Positions 25,800 through 37,697 of a stretch of 64,000 nucleotides of DNA are shown piece by piece. The translations under genes and the position numbers were made by a program. This DNA is from Melanocharis versteri (taxonomy: Eukaryota > Chordata > Aves > Passeriformes > Melanocharitidae). The notes under the pieces are model-generated. The model was not told where the DNA came from. It made no database searches and was given only the letters and a program-made list of their open reading frames with translations. Location: NCBI GenBank assembly GCA_013397845.1, contig VZTG01002277.1:139448-203447 (forward strand), written 5' to 3'. The stretch's first letter is position 1. Every line of letters begins with the position of its first letter.

Positions 25800-25810
25800 G
25801 TGAGTGTATT

Positions 25811-28199
25811 TGGCTTTTCAAGGACTTGAAGCATGAAAACAACATCTCTAAAATATTTTTAAATCTGCTGTGCATCTTGTAATCCAATTTCATAGGTGGA
25901 ATCTGAGTGTTTTAAATGTAGATACATTAAAAATAATGAAATATGTTAAATGTATGATTGCATTACTACTTCTCCACAGGTTCTACTAATTTATCATAGA
26001 GGAAAATGAGAATTTCCTAGTTTTGCCCCACCACTTAAGTGTTAAGACTTTTATCACATTGGTACCTTTAAATACATGTTCTGTAACTTGAAAATTAATC
26101 TACCATTTTCAGCCACCTAAAAAAAAAGTCCAGTTAATGGATGTATAAAATTTTCTGCAAACATTTTAAATTTGCATTCGAGAATTGGGGGTGCATGGGA
26201 TTCACTGAGGGCAGGGATGGTCAACACAGACTTGCTGCAGGGTGAAACCCAAAGCCAGCAACTCTGCACGAGGAAAAGGAACACGTTCCAAGACTCGACT
26301 ACAATTGTTTTGACAGAACCATATATGTGAGAGCAGAGCAATCTATATCTCTAGACTCTCAAAGTGTGAACTCCACAACAGAGCGAGCAGAATGCAGGAA
26401 ACATGTTGCTAAGAGCCATACAGTAAAACAAAATCTGGTTGCCACAAGAAGAGTGACATTGGCATCAGAGGCAAAGACACTTACACCCACAAATGGAAAC
26501 ACGGCGCACTGGGAAAGCAGGGAGAAGAGGAGCAGATGCAGCAGCATGAGGAAGAAACTCAAAGCAAAGATCTTCAGACTCCATATGTAGTTTTCTTTCT
26601 CTTATTCATCAAAAGGAGGAAGACAGGGTAAACAAAAAGGGAGATAAAGACAAGAAGGTGAAGAAAATATTTTTTTCTTCTTTTTCCCCCCTGAAGGCAA
26701 ATACTTGCTTACAGTTCTAAACATACTATCTTTGTGAGGCTTCTCTGTAATACAAATAACTAATTGCTTGCCAGCGAGCAGTAAAACTGAGAAGAAGAGT
26801 CCTTGATCTCCCAGCTTGGTGGAGATTCCTGAGGCTTCTAGTCAGTAAAAAAACCCCCGCAAATAAACGTTAACACTTCGGTGGATAGATTCCCTCCTCT
26901 AACACTACGAGCTTCCATATGAAGCCAGAAAAACCCATCTTAGACCCCAGGATACTGTGCCAGGCCTGCTGAAGCTGCCTTCCACAGGTCACAGCAGCTG
27001 CTGTGCTGTACCAAACCCCCTTCCTACTTTCCCCTATTTTCTCAAGGGTAGCATCACCTTTTCCACATCCTATCCGTCGTTTTGCAGGTTCTCTTGGATT
27101 ATGTGTGGAGGAATGGCAGATGGGGCCACCACGAAGGATGACTGCTGTGACTCGTTCGCACCACCACACACATGGGAGACAGACAAATACCAGTTTATTG
27201 GCTCACTGAATTTTCCCACGAGGAGAAGCTTTTCCAGCACGGTGATGCAGCAAAACTCCAACGCCTCCAACCACCCAGCCCCACCAGCTCTGCCTTAGCC
27301 TGATACCAGGAGGATGAGCCCTTGTTTTGGTGCCCGCCCTGCAGGTCAGCACGGAGCTCTGGCTGCTGGGCAGAGGGTCCCACAGATCCCTTGTCACCAC
27401 AGGGACGGGCACGGGTGCCAACGTGTGCCCCTCAGATCTGGTGCTGCAATGCCAAGCACCATCCTGAAAATGCTGGTTTTTCCCATTTCCTAACATGCCC
27501 CGGCCAAATCCAAACAGGGTTTTTGTCTATAGTGCAAGACACAGTAGAAGCAGATCAAGCATTTCCGTGGGAAAAAGCACAACCACGGAGCAGCAGGCAG
27601 GAGCAGCTATTCTGCAGGAACTTCCTTCGTGGCAAATCCTTAGTTCATGCAAGATGTTCAGCATAGAAAACATACACAACTCCTAAAAAAATATCAAACC
27701 CAGCTTTTTTTTCTGAAAATACACTATTTTTCACCCAAGATTATTTTTAAATTATATAGCTAGGTGCCAGTGTTTGGGGTGATAGATTCTTTACAAGTGC
27801 CAAAGATCTGAGAGTGGGAAAGATTACAGGTAACCCTGCAACCCTGATTGAATGCAAATAGAGTTGTAAAAGCTTCCTCTTCTCCCTGCCTCCATATTGC
27901 ACCTTATGCAGCAAAGTGCTTAGTGCACGATAAAAATAGCTAGATCTTTCAAAATCTTAGAAGAAAGGTACTTGCATGTTTTTCTTTAAACGTTGTATTT
28001 TCTTAAAGGCAACATAATGAGGTCAACCAAAGCTGGATTCAAGCTGATAAACTGTGTTTAGGAGAAACCAGAGGTTGAGTGAGGGGGTTTTAGCAGAGGA
28101 AAACAAAGAGAATGATTGCAAAAGTCAGATCTCAAAATGTTAATCAGATTCAGAAACATAAAACATGACAATTTAATGGTGTTTGGTTAAAACCAGAAA
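25811..28199. other. Intergenic DNA with a GC-rich patch
   Basis: AT-rich to 26880, then a GC-richer patch at about 26940-27640 with overlapping open frames on both strands and no recognisable protein. The minus-strand hydrophobic frame near 26359-26562 opens with TTG, and its first ATG has a weak context. AT-rich again from 27670. Confidence 0.5.
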
Positions 28200-28440
28200 A
28201 TTTTAAAGTTCTAAGCATCTTACATTGAATTCTAATACTTTTTTAATTATTAGATATAAAATGCTTACAATTTTCACTGAAAATTAGACTTGGTAATTTA
28301 TATTTCTTGTTTATACAGTACAATTTGCTGATGAAAAAAATGTGCTAAACTTATTGATTCATGACCATAATTGTTTAATTATTTATCGTTGCAGAATTAT
28401 ATTAGCATTTATAATAATGCAGATGTGCACAAAGGCTAAG
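28200..28440. promoter_or_regulatory. AT-rich enhancer-like segment
   Basis: AT-rich, non-repetitive sequence with homeodomain-type words (ACCATAATTGTTTAATTATT near 28364, GCATTTATAATAATGC near 28406) and a retained CpG in TTTATCGTTGC near 28382. No coding signal. Low-confidence inference from texture. Confidence 0.2.
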
Positions 28441-28639
28441 AAGTCATATACAGCTTTTGTTTTGTGTTTGCTGTGCTGAAATTAGGTTGATCCAGGTTGT
28501 GTGTGCACACTGCATATTGCAAGTGTTGCAACTCGGTGTCTCTTGGTTTTACTGGAGTTAGAGGGGGTCTAACCAATAGCCGCACTAATGAAAACGCTCC
28601 GATAGCTAATAAAGAATATAAACCCAAAGCCAACAGCAT
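28436..28639 (-). other. Short ORF with membrane-anchor-like N-terminus
   Basis: An ATG-initiated 67-codon frame. Its first 23 residues are almost entirely hydrophobic (MLLALGLYSLLAIGAFSLV and onward), followed by basic, proline-rich residues (RPPLTPVKPR), which resembles a signal anchor. The ATG context has G at -3 but C at +4. The segment keeps several CpGs near 28580-28600 (AGCCGCAC, AACGCTCCG). No homologue is recognised, the frame is short, and chance is a real alternative. I list it because the topology is coherent. Confidence 0.1.
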
Positions 28640-30263
28640 TGCAAAAGAAGTCTCCTCTCAGACTGACTCCTCTGTTACCATGATGCACATTAAATTCAGT
28701 GCAACACACGCACAGCTGTTTGCTCCGTACCACCCACAGCAAAGGAAGAGCTCGTGTGTGTTTGGTACAGGGGAAGCCAACGAGAGCTGCACACCACAAA
28801 AATTACAACCAGCTAAGCCAGCCAAAATCTTCTGCGTGAGGCCAGTTAAAGAAGAACATAAGAACTCTTGATATGAGAGAAACACATTCCTTTAATTTTC
28901 ATCTTTATTTTAAGGGATCATAAACAGAGGAAGAAAATGACAGATGCCTCACTTCAGCCTCTCCTCCCCTCTGTGTGCTAAATCTATTCCCTCAAGGAAC
29001 TCCAGTAAGACTGACATACATCCCTTTCTGGAGAGCTGCTAAAATAGCTTTGCCATGGGCTTCACAAGAAATTTGTAACACTGAGTGTGTCTTTCCGGAC
29101 TCATCCTTTTGACATATTGATAGCCAAGGCTCCCATTGCCTCTACCCTCCGCGCTCTTTTCACCTAACACTATTTACTGGTGCTACCTTTTCATAATTAA
29201 GAGTCCGTATCAAAGCAGTTGTAACACCATTTAAGCAGCTTTTCTAAGGAATCAAATCTAAATGAAAAGGCAAAGTATAAAAATGCCCCATCTTCCGCTG
29301 TGCCTAACTGATTTGCTCTGCATTTTATCCTCAGGGAGGTGCTGATTCCAAAAGCCAGGGAAGAAGGACCATTCACAAAAGCAGCGTCACACAAGCAGCA
29401 AGGACAGCTGATTGTGCATTGCACACCCACACGTGTCGAGGGTCTCTGAAAGTACCCCCGAGTCATGCACTGGCCGTGGTGGCTGGATTGTTTATCACAA
29501 TTCACAGAGTGAGCATTTAACCTACTGACTCCTGCAGCACAGCACGGGCCAGGTATTTGTTTCCTTTGTTAGATTAATATTGGTAACAGAATAACACACT
29601 CATTAGTGGTGATAATGATTATACAGCGAGGTAGAATAGCAATTCTTCCAATGTACCGCACAGAGGAGTCAGTATCATTAATTAATGAAATTTATTAAAG
29701 AACACAAGACAATCAAAGAAAACACACTTTGGTTAAGCACCTTCTCAGATGCTGATCATTGGCTCAGTAACTAAGCCTTTCCACCTGCTATGAAAATGCT
29801 ACATGTGCCACAGAGAGGGAAGAGGGACAGGAGAGCACACCCTGGCTCAGAGATGGGCAAGCATCCTTTCCCCCTTGGCTGGCAGGAACAGAAGCTCCCA
29901 GAGAGGCTGCAAGGGGCTTTAAAGCAGGAAAAACCCAGAGGAGCTACACAGCAGGATGAACTGTGTCCCCACATTGAATAGATCTCTCCATTTCCCAGCT
30001 TGCTCTATCACTGTGTAATGTAAGAGACCAGCTCCTCTGGGAGAGCTTCTGCAAGGTCCTCGCCACACCTGCAAGAAGTCTGAGTGAGGACTTCTTCTGA
30101 GCAGGATTGTTTCAAACACTTTGCAGTTATTAAAACCTGAATCCTCATAAACATCTGTGAGGGATGGCCATTTAACAAAACAAATGATTTACCAGACTGT
30201 AGAACAACATGCAGGTTTTGGTTTTCCCTAATGTAATAAACAAAAACAAAAACCCCAAAACAA
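28640..30263. other. Intergenic DNA, one constrained-looking stretch
   Basis: No gene is supported. The stretch 29560-29700 contains GTTAGATTAATATTGG, GTGATAATGATTATACAGCG and ATCATTAATTAATG, a cluster of homeodomain and GATA-type words with CpGs retained (ACAGCGAGG, GTACCGCAC). It resembles a small regulatory element. The rest is ordinary. Confidence 0.35.
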
Positions 30264-30345
30264 ACTGTGGCAGAGTAGAGACTTGAATCCAAGTTCCCAG
30301 TCTCAGAGCTATCTTAGGCAGCAGTGCCTGCATTTCTTTAAGTGA
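30264..30345 (-). mobile_element. Probable ancient MIR-type SINE fragment
   Basis: Read on the minus strand, the segment gives GCCTAAGATAGCTCTGAGAC, then TGGGAACTTGGATTCAAGTC, then TCTACTCTGCCACAG. This order (short head, tRNA-like B-box GGATTCAAGTC, CTCTGCCACAG) is that of the tRNA-related head of MIR-type SINEs shared by amniotes. The copy is diverged and lacks the downstream part. MIR copies are sparse in birds but present. Identified by eye only. Confidence 0.5.
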
Positions 30346-33300
30346 TCACATTCCTACATGACTGTCACGTCAGATTTTAATTCTGGCCACCAACACACTG
30401 CCATTTGCTATCTGGGGGATTTATTGGCTTTGCCAAGCAAGGAAATACCAGAATGTTCAATTGTGCATTTACTGCTCAAACAGTTTTATGGGGAAGAAAG
30501 GTGGTGAGGAAGAGTAAGATTGCTATAGAGGCTGCAAGACTTAGTTTCCTGAATTTCCCCCAGGAATTAGTTACATTACATAGTACTTCTGATCTTCCAA
30601 TTTGATCTCTGATTTTTAGTTCCACCACCATGAGATAGCAATTGCTCAGTGCTGTGCAGAAAGATGCTTAAGAGATTAGGAAATGCCTGAATACAACAGA
30701 CACCACACCAGGGGACTCAAAACATGCCATGGCAGCAAACCAGAGAAGGTGTATCTCACCTTCATTGCTTACTCTGTTTTGTTCAAATATAAATGTCTTT
30801 CAGGAAATGACCATAAATTGCAATCTATTTTTATTATGATCTTTCCAGGTGGTGTCATATCTACATTTAACCAAAAGTGTCTGGTGAGGTCAATGTGCCA
30901 ATAGTCAGACCCCAGTCCAGTTTAAAGTGGTTTTTTAGACCAAGACCTATCCATAAACCAGATGGACACATCTAATAGTAGAGAACAACTTGTTTAAGTA
31001 ATGCTTTCTGGCTTGCCAATATCTGCTGCAAAATTTAGACATCTGGGGAAAAAAAAGTAAATTTAACTCTATTCCTTCAAGAAAACATTTTGAAATCAAA
31101 GTCAACAAGAAGTTGTCTCAGAAAGAGGATTTGAGGGTTGTTTTGGTTCCTACACAGGACTTGGTGCAAGTCATTTCCCAGTGTCAGAGTTTGTTGTATT
31201 TCTTGGAACTCCAAATGGAAACCAAGCTCATTCAAAATCCACGTCATAAAGGAAGTGCTTACAATTCCTGAATCAGGACCCAAAACTCAGTATTTCAGGT
31301 CACTTATTTGCAAGATAACAAACACTCACCTGTTGCAGTTCTTACAAAATTATGTGTGAAGTCACTACATTTATACAAGGCTGATGTAACTCAGGAGCCC
31401 AAATTCTTCTCTTTTCCATCAGCACCAATCTGGAGCAACTGCATTTGCAGTGAAGGAGCATAACTTCATGCAAATTGTCCCATGTCCTTAAAACAACTGC
31501 CCCTGAAGTCAGACTGAGAGTGCTGCAGAAGCTAACCCAGGAAAGAACTGCTTTAACATGCTTAATGAAGAAATGAGGTGGAATCAAAATTAATTTTCAC
31601 AGCAATCAATGCAATACTTCAATGTTTCCTTGAAAAGCCTGGCTCCTCTCCTACCAGGTTGCCCCTTCCCTCTTTCCCGTTTTATTTCCATCAATTTAGA
31701 ACTTAAATCAGCAAAACAATTGTGTGACTTTCAAAAATGCTTGAAAGCTGTAAGCATGAAAATGTATTTTTTGTGGCTGTGTGCAACCATGAAACATTTT
31801 TTTAATGAAGAGATTGAAGTTGTATCTCCTCTCTTACTTGCCTGGGTTTGCTCTCACCAGTGCTGCACCCCCACAACTTTATAATGGTTAATATTAAAGC
31901 GCATCTGGACTACAATGGATGGGTTTTGCCCTTCATTAGAATCATTGGTTTTCATCACACTTTATTTTCAGTAATTTTCCTTTAAAATAACTCTTTGAAC
32001 CAAAGCCTACATTCCTCTCTTGTTCCAACACTAATCTCCTATTTGCCAGTCCTCAGGATTCACACATATTGCTATATTTGGTGTTATTCCTAAAGCTCTT
32101 CATAATTACACCACAATTAATTCCTTAAATTTAAAAGTGTTTTGAGCTCTCCTAATTGTAGAGACAACTTCAAGAATATTGCCAAAATAATCTAATGGTC
32201 TCCAAGTGACAAAGCAATGAACAAAAATCACTTTAAAATAAAAAACCCTCTTCATAAGCCAACATCATATTTGTGGGGAGCCTGACTCACAGTTGCGAGT
32301 GCTGGTGTTTAGTAACAAACTGCTCTTGTCAAAAAGATCCAGGAAACTTTACACAACTTCTTAAGCTCAGGGAGGTCATGCAGGAAAAGTGCAAAACCCC
32401 CAGATCTTCCAGTTCCCAGATGGATGCCTTGTTCACAGACGTGCAGATCCTAGACTGGCTTCTTACCTCTTTAACATCCCACCCATGAACTGTCTACTGA
32501 TCCTGCAGCTGGAACCCAGCATCAGCTGCTGTCTCTCCTGCTCCTTCCATCTCCAAACAGGAGGCAAGGCCACGTTCACCCAGCCCACGAGCTTCCATGC
32601 AGCACAGAATGCCCTGCACTCTCAAACAGCCACAGCTCAGCACAGGAGGCTCTGCAGTCCCCCTTCTGTCCTTCTCCACCGTGACAAGGCCACCTCTCTG
32701 CTGGCACCAGAACCAAATGATGTGCCCAGGCAGAGATACCAACACCAGTTCAGAGGGAATCACCACCTGCGCAGCACAAAGCTCGTGGGGCGCACAAAGG
32801 AACACCTCTTAGACACCTCAAAATGAACAGGAGGTGGAGACTCTCCAGGGCACAGAGGAAACCTCATTTCATCCGTCTGTTCACAAGTGTCTCCTGAGCG
32901 TAAAGAGTTCAGAAAGACCTGTGGTTTAATGGAGTCAAATTTCATTATCCAGGTAAAAATAAATTGAGCTAAACAAAGTAAAGCCCTCTTGCCCCTCCCT
33001 CTGACAGGACTGAACTCTCAGAAAGCCTCTCCAGGACTGAGCAAGCAGAGCCTGTGCCACTTACTCAGGACTGGTAATGTACAAAGTGCCATCTGGGGAG
33101 TCCTGTCCTGTAACCCACTGCAAGGTCACCTCCACATCAAGCTGATTTCAGAGGCTGCACAACACTGAACAGACTCTCTGGCTGTTCCCCTGATCCCAGA
33201 GAGCACGACTCCCACTGCAACATGAGAGTTAGCCCAGTATTCTAATCATCACCCAGACCCCAAAGAGCATTCAAACTGAAGAGATGGGAAAAAAAGAATC

Positions 33301-33395
33301 TTTCAGGAGATAAGCGTAGTTTTGTCTCTGCATAATGAGAGTAAAACATGAGATATCTAAATCTTTATCCCATATTCATACATTTATAGCCAAAA
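30346..33395. other. Intergenic DNA, no gene recognised
   Basis: Mostly AT-rich, with a GC-richer patch at 32490-32830 that yields overlapping open frames without domains. No CpG cluster or repeat family was recognised until the hAT relic begins near 33396. Confidence 0.5.
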
Positions 33396-34330
33396 AAGCA
33401 AGGAACAATATCAGAAATGTTCCAAGAATACTATGCCAGCACTTATCTGGTGACACTTGAGATGAAGAAGATAATTGAAAGGATGATTGCATTGGGCTTG
33501 TTGTACTCCATTGATAAGAAAGGTTTTAGAGAGCCCATTCAGTATGCTCAGCCATGATACAAGATGCCAGGAGAAAACAGTACTGCAGCAGTGACAGCAC
33601 CTCGGATCTATGGAACATTAAAATGAAAGATAAAGCAGGCTCTGAAAGAAGCAATACTGGGCACAGTTTGCTCGATGACAAACATTTGGACAAATATCTA
33701 GACGTCAGAATACCTCTTAATCACTGCCCTCTGACTGTCACCCTGCATTCCCATGCAAAAATCTGCCCGTAAAGGAGAAGCCTTTGCTGTCTCTCTCCTT
33801 GGGAAGGGACAGCAAGAAAAACACCAACAGCCTAAACCCTGTGTGGCTGTGCTCTCAGGATCTGCCAGCAGGGCTGACGTGAGGTCCAAACCCAGGAAAA
33901 ACATGAGGTGATCGCTTGTTTTCCTGTTCTATTTATTAAACAGTGCTTCCTTGATTATAACTAAGCACTAAGTTTTTGCAATACTAGCAAAATCTGTAAC
34001 GGTTTCTATAACTCTCATGATATTCTAAGCTAACTTCAGAGGCAGAGCAATTTACCAGAACTGCAGCTTAAACAAGTTTGAATTTCATTTGCTATATATA
34101 TGAAGAGAATGCTCTTACTGAAAAAAGAAATGCATGAGCGCACATTAAAGCAGAGCTTTGATTCTGAACTCTTTATCCTGAACTCTGAACAATGGATACT
34201 TATGAATCATTTGTGCTGCATACTGAAGCCTTTTGAACTGGTAACAAGAGAAATCAGTTCTGCTAATGCATCTCTCATCCCAGATCTCTCACTCATCCAG
34301 ATTTTAAATCTGAAACTTAGAAGAATAAAA
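33396..34330 (+). mobile_element. Decayed hAT (ZBED-like) DNA transposase
   Basis: Block 1 (33396-33735) is one frame. It reads KQGTISEMFQEYY, KKIIERMIALGLLYSIDKKG, GFREPIQYAQP, then a stop, YKMPGEN, TAPRIYGTLK, KQALKEAI and SMTNIWTN. This matches, in order, the segment after the BED zinc finger in ZBED/hAT transposases: a linker of Q-TI type, an IA-D-PFS-V-E--GFR block, P-YK-PSR, LY--VK, and the TTD-WTS region. The first catalytic Asp position reads Asn. Stops lie at 33555, 33624, 33699 and 33732. Block 2 (34082-34330, another frame) reads FAIYMKRMLLLKKEMHE, LNSEQWILMNHL and LKPFELVTREISSANAS, matching the WNST-YML-R region and the LT-EW-LM/LL-PFE--TREISS insertion-domain segment. The BED finger, the segment between the blocks and the C-terminal dimerisation region are missing or unreadable. 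It is a dead fossil and cannot encode a working enzyme. Confidence 0.75.
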
Positions 34331-37298
34331 CCGTCTTTTTGGAAGGACCAAGAGTATTTTGGAAAACAGACTGGCCAGAGGGGAGGGGAATTTCAGGCTG
34401 GGGCAATAAGGAGATTGTGTGCCGGTTCTGATTTTCAAGACCAGATGTTTAAAATAAATGTCTGACAAAGGTGGGGAAGAGGCATTACAAAATGGTTTGT
34501 ACTGCTTCATTTGGGGTCTATCTGGGCAGTGTTGTCACTCCGTGGTGTAGAGCAAAACTGATCATGGAAGTCCTAATGATTGGGATGATATTAAGTAAAA
34601 TTTTGGATGTGGACACAACACTGGATTACAGTTTAGGAACCTGTCCTTTATATTGCCATAAATTTGGTCCTAGTAATGAAAAAAAAGTACCGCAAAGGTA
34701 GGAATTCTCTCTTAAGGAAAACCAGTCTTACTATTCTATATAAGCCATCTTTAGTCCTTTCCTACTTCTTACATTGAACAGAAAATGATCCTAGTTATGA
34801 AGGAAAAGGCTCCTATTTATGAATTTTATACAAGCCAGATGTAGCAAGTTCCACATTTGAGGATATGTTTCACAGAAGAGATCAAACTCAGATTAAAAGA
34901 ACTAGAAGTGCAGTCTGCTATGATGCATGGACAGACATGTGCCTCCAACTCCAGGCTTTTGAGAATTCCTTTTAAACAGGAAAGTGTGCAAAAGAAAAAA
35001 AAAAAGCTACTGAAATTTTATAAGAGATAAATTGCACAATACCAACCTGATTAAATTTCAAATGCTATCAACTTTTGCTTAGAGTCTACGAGAGAGAACA
35101 GACCTGAATTGAGAGTGCAGCCATTGAAAATGCTTTCCAGGCAGGTCCAGACACGTGACAAATGAATGTCCACATTAAATGACAATGTCACTAACGACAG
35201 AAGCATTGCAAGATCAAATGAAGTGCACAATCAGAACTCTGCATTTCAGCGCAAAATTCACCCTTAATATTTAGCAGTGATGACCCCTGGGTGACAAAAT
35301 GCCTGCAGTGTCCCAGGCGCACACACCTGTGCGTGGGAGAGGCTGGCATCAGCACACTGCTGCATCACAGCTCGTAGGTACACGCTGCACTAGCGATGCC
35401 TGTGCAAGATGCACTGAGATAAAACCAGGCCCACAGAGTAATTCAGCTCCTTCTCCCTGCCATGCAGCCACAGCTTCCCAGTAAAGCCCATTTCCTCTGG
35501 CAGTTTCCCAGGTAGGTGATAACACCAGGGCTCAGCTACCAGGATGGCATTTGGCAGCTCAGAAAGGGAAGGCGGTGGGACAAAGCAGAGAGATCCCAAG
35601 GCAGCTCCAGGGGAGGCTCAGCAGCATCCAAGGGCACTGTCCAAGGGTCTGTGGCACTGGGACACTGGGGGACTGCAGGGTCTTGCTGCTCCATCACCCC
35701 ACATGTCCCTTTTCAGCAGTGACCACTGTCAAGTGTCACCACTGCCCACATCAAAAGTGCAGGTGAGCTTCGGCCATGGCCCTCTTCCCACCAGGATGAT
35801 TTGTGGGCAGGGTGCATTTAATAAATTACTTAAATTTCAACTTTTGGATGCACCTGTAATCCCCAGGGTTTCATCAAATGTTTCTCTTACCCTCTTTATA
35901 ATTATATACATACTTAAGATTAAACAGTGGTAGAACTTCCTAAGTACATGCCATAAATACTTTCATATGCCAAACTGAAAGCTTCCTCTCTCATGTTTAG
36001 TGACCCTCAAATCACACTTCTTTCAGATCACCCAACTGTTACAGTAATAGCAAAAGCAACAGGATGGAAATAGCAAAATTCCATGCACATGCACACTAGG
36101 CTATATTCACAAAAAGGAACAACCTCCCCCTGAAATGCAGCCAGCTCTGAGCTAAAATGAATTTTGATTTAAGAAACAAAACAACTCCCCAGCAATTTTG
36201 GAGAAAAGACAAGTTTTGCACAGGGCAGCTCTGCTCATCTAAAGCAAGCAGCAGAGTAATAGCAATGTCTTCCTGCAGAAAGAGCAAGCCTGGAAGCCAC
36301 CCTACTTGCTAAATAGCACAGCACACTGATTGCTGCCTGTAAAATTGGCCAGAAGAAACTGAAAAACATGAATCTGCATTTTCCAGGAAGCTCTGAGTAA
36401 GATTTGGATAACCAAGGAGTTTCCCTGTAGATGGGACAAGAGCAAGAGTAAAGGAAGCAATGAACGAACCCCCAACGCAGTGGTGCAAGTTCTCATTTGC
36501 AATGCTAGAGCTGCTTTATATGCTGAGCTCCCATCCTTCAAGAGCAGGTCAATGTTTTAATGTGGATTGGGCACATAAATGCAGATCAATTTATGCATTA
36601 AAAAAAATCATCTACATGTGCATTTATTTCAATTTCATTTTAGTGAATCAGGTCCTGATTCAATGCTAACTGAAAACCCTTGAAATAACTGCGAGCTTGC
36701 TCATAGCCAATTCTGTGTCACCACTATGAAATTAGTAGTGAAATTAAATGGCTCAACAGTGCTAAGACATTCCCCAACTACTCCAGCAAGCAGTCGCTCA
36801 CCTCTAAGGTTAACAGGATAAAGGCTGGATAAAGAAACTACTCATTATACCAGCTCTACAAAGAAGCAATTATGAGACTTTATAAAGTGGTTTCAAATAT
36901 ATTTTGCAAACTAGGACTCAGACAAATATTAGTGGCAGCAAATTACAGTACTTAGCAGAATTATCACCAGAAAAGAGACTCTTTTAATCTATGAAAAATA
37001 TCAACAAAAGATGTAAATATGGACTCCTCAATGGGTGGTATATCTTGAAGAAAATATACATCTAATCTCACAGTGTGTTACCTCCAGTACCTGGAGAGAA
37101 GGTTAACAATTCAGAGCTGTTTCCTACAGCTATAGAATATATTTTGATGTAGATTTGTAGATATCACAGACTTAAAATCTATTGTATAATCACAGGGCAA
37201 GTGCAAGGAACCTGGGGACATACTTCTCCACAGTAAAGTGCTGGAACACTGGCTTTCATTTTAATCAATGCTATTCCCTGTTTTTAACAAATTATATT
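34331..37298. other. Intergenic DNA, possible hAT tail unread
   Basis: 34331-34700 may include more of the hAT relic, but I cannot align it to the family. Otherwise there is AT-rich DNA with a poly-A run at 34995-35005 and a GC-richer patch at 35380-35800. That patch contains irregular GGCACTGGGACACTGGGGG words, related to the avian GGGGACA minisatellite type. No gene is supported. Confidence 0.45.
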
Positions 37299-37697
37299 TC
37301 ATTCTGTGGCCTTTAGGTTCTCTTTTTCTGCACATAAACAGCAACAGCGTTTCCCCCACCACACGTACAATTTGCAGCTGAATCCTGGCATTACACAAGT
37401 GTTTATCTCCATGTGTGACGGGCAGCTGGGAGAGCACAGAGTCACCCTCACCGGCTTCAAGCACCAGATAATGGTCTCCAGAGCAGCCCTACCTGGATAC
37501 CAACGGATCTGCTGCTGCTCTGGGTTAAACTGCACGTGCCAGCATGAAAACTGTTGGTGATCCAGGGATTCACAATCCCCACGCATTCCACTCCTCACAG
37601 TCCCCTTCGAGTGGGTGAATGAGTGGTGGGAACCACGTCGGGATGTCAAGCAATTACTGCAGGTTAACACCAGGATAACAGAGAAAAATTTGCCCAT
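37299..37697 (-). other. Cysteine-rich ORF with signal-peptide-like start
   Basis: A 132-codon ATG-initiated frame with a strong Kozak context (A at -3, G at +4). The N-terminus MGKFFSVILVLTC has a short positive n-region and a 10-residue hydrophobic core, then SNCLTSRRG. The protein has 13 cysteines (positions 13, 16, 42, 52, 79, 88, 92, 101, 108, 118, 119, 120, 122), ending in a CCCLC cluster. This would suit a small secreted cysteine-rich protein. I do not recognise a family, see no convincing promoter, and a chance frame is plausible. An additional GTG codon lies in frame upstream. Confidence 0.12.

Larger units (their letters stand above)
25160..25810. promoter_or_regulatory. Strongest enhancer-like block, possibly with micro-exons
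   Basis: About 650 bp of complex AT-rich DNA free of simple repeats except one T-tract (25746-25767). It contains a near-perfect TALE dyad TGACAGCTGTCT at 25374-25385, ATCGAT at 25531-25536, a POU-like TTTGCATA at 25539-25546, and three GCATG words at 25494, 25521 and 25653. Two very short segments are framed by splice-type signals (25654-25679 and 25775-25799). No open frame spans the block. The texture is that of a conserved enhancer. An alternative is an intronic regulatory block around a cryptic or regulated exon. Conservation cannot be tested here. Confidence 0.35.

Noticed and set aside
26359..26562. Hydrophobic minus-strand frame resembling a membrane protein
   Set aside because: It opens with TTG. 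The first ATG has a poor context and the frame is short.
34331..34701. Continuation of the hAT relic, including a 76-codon frame at 34471-34701
   Set aside because: I could not match the translation to the hAT C-terminal dimerisation region, so it was left outside the called element.
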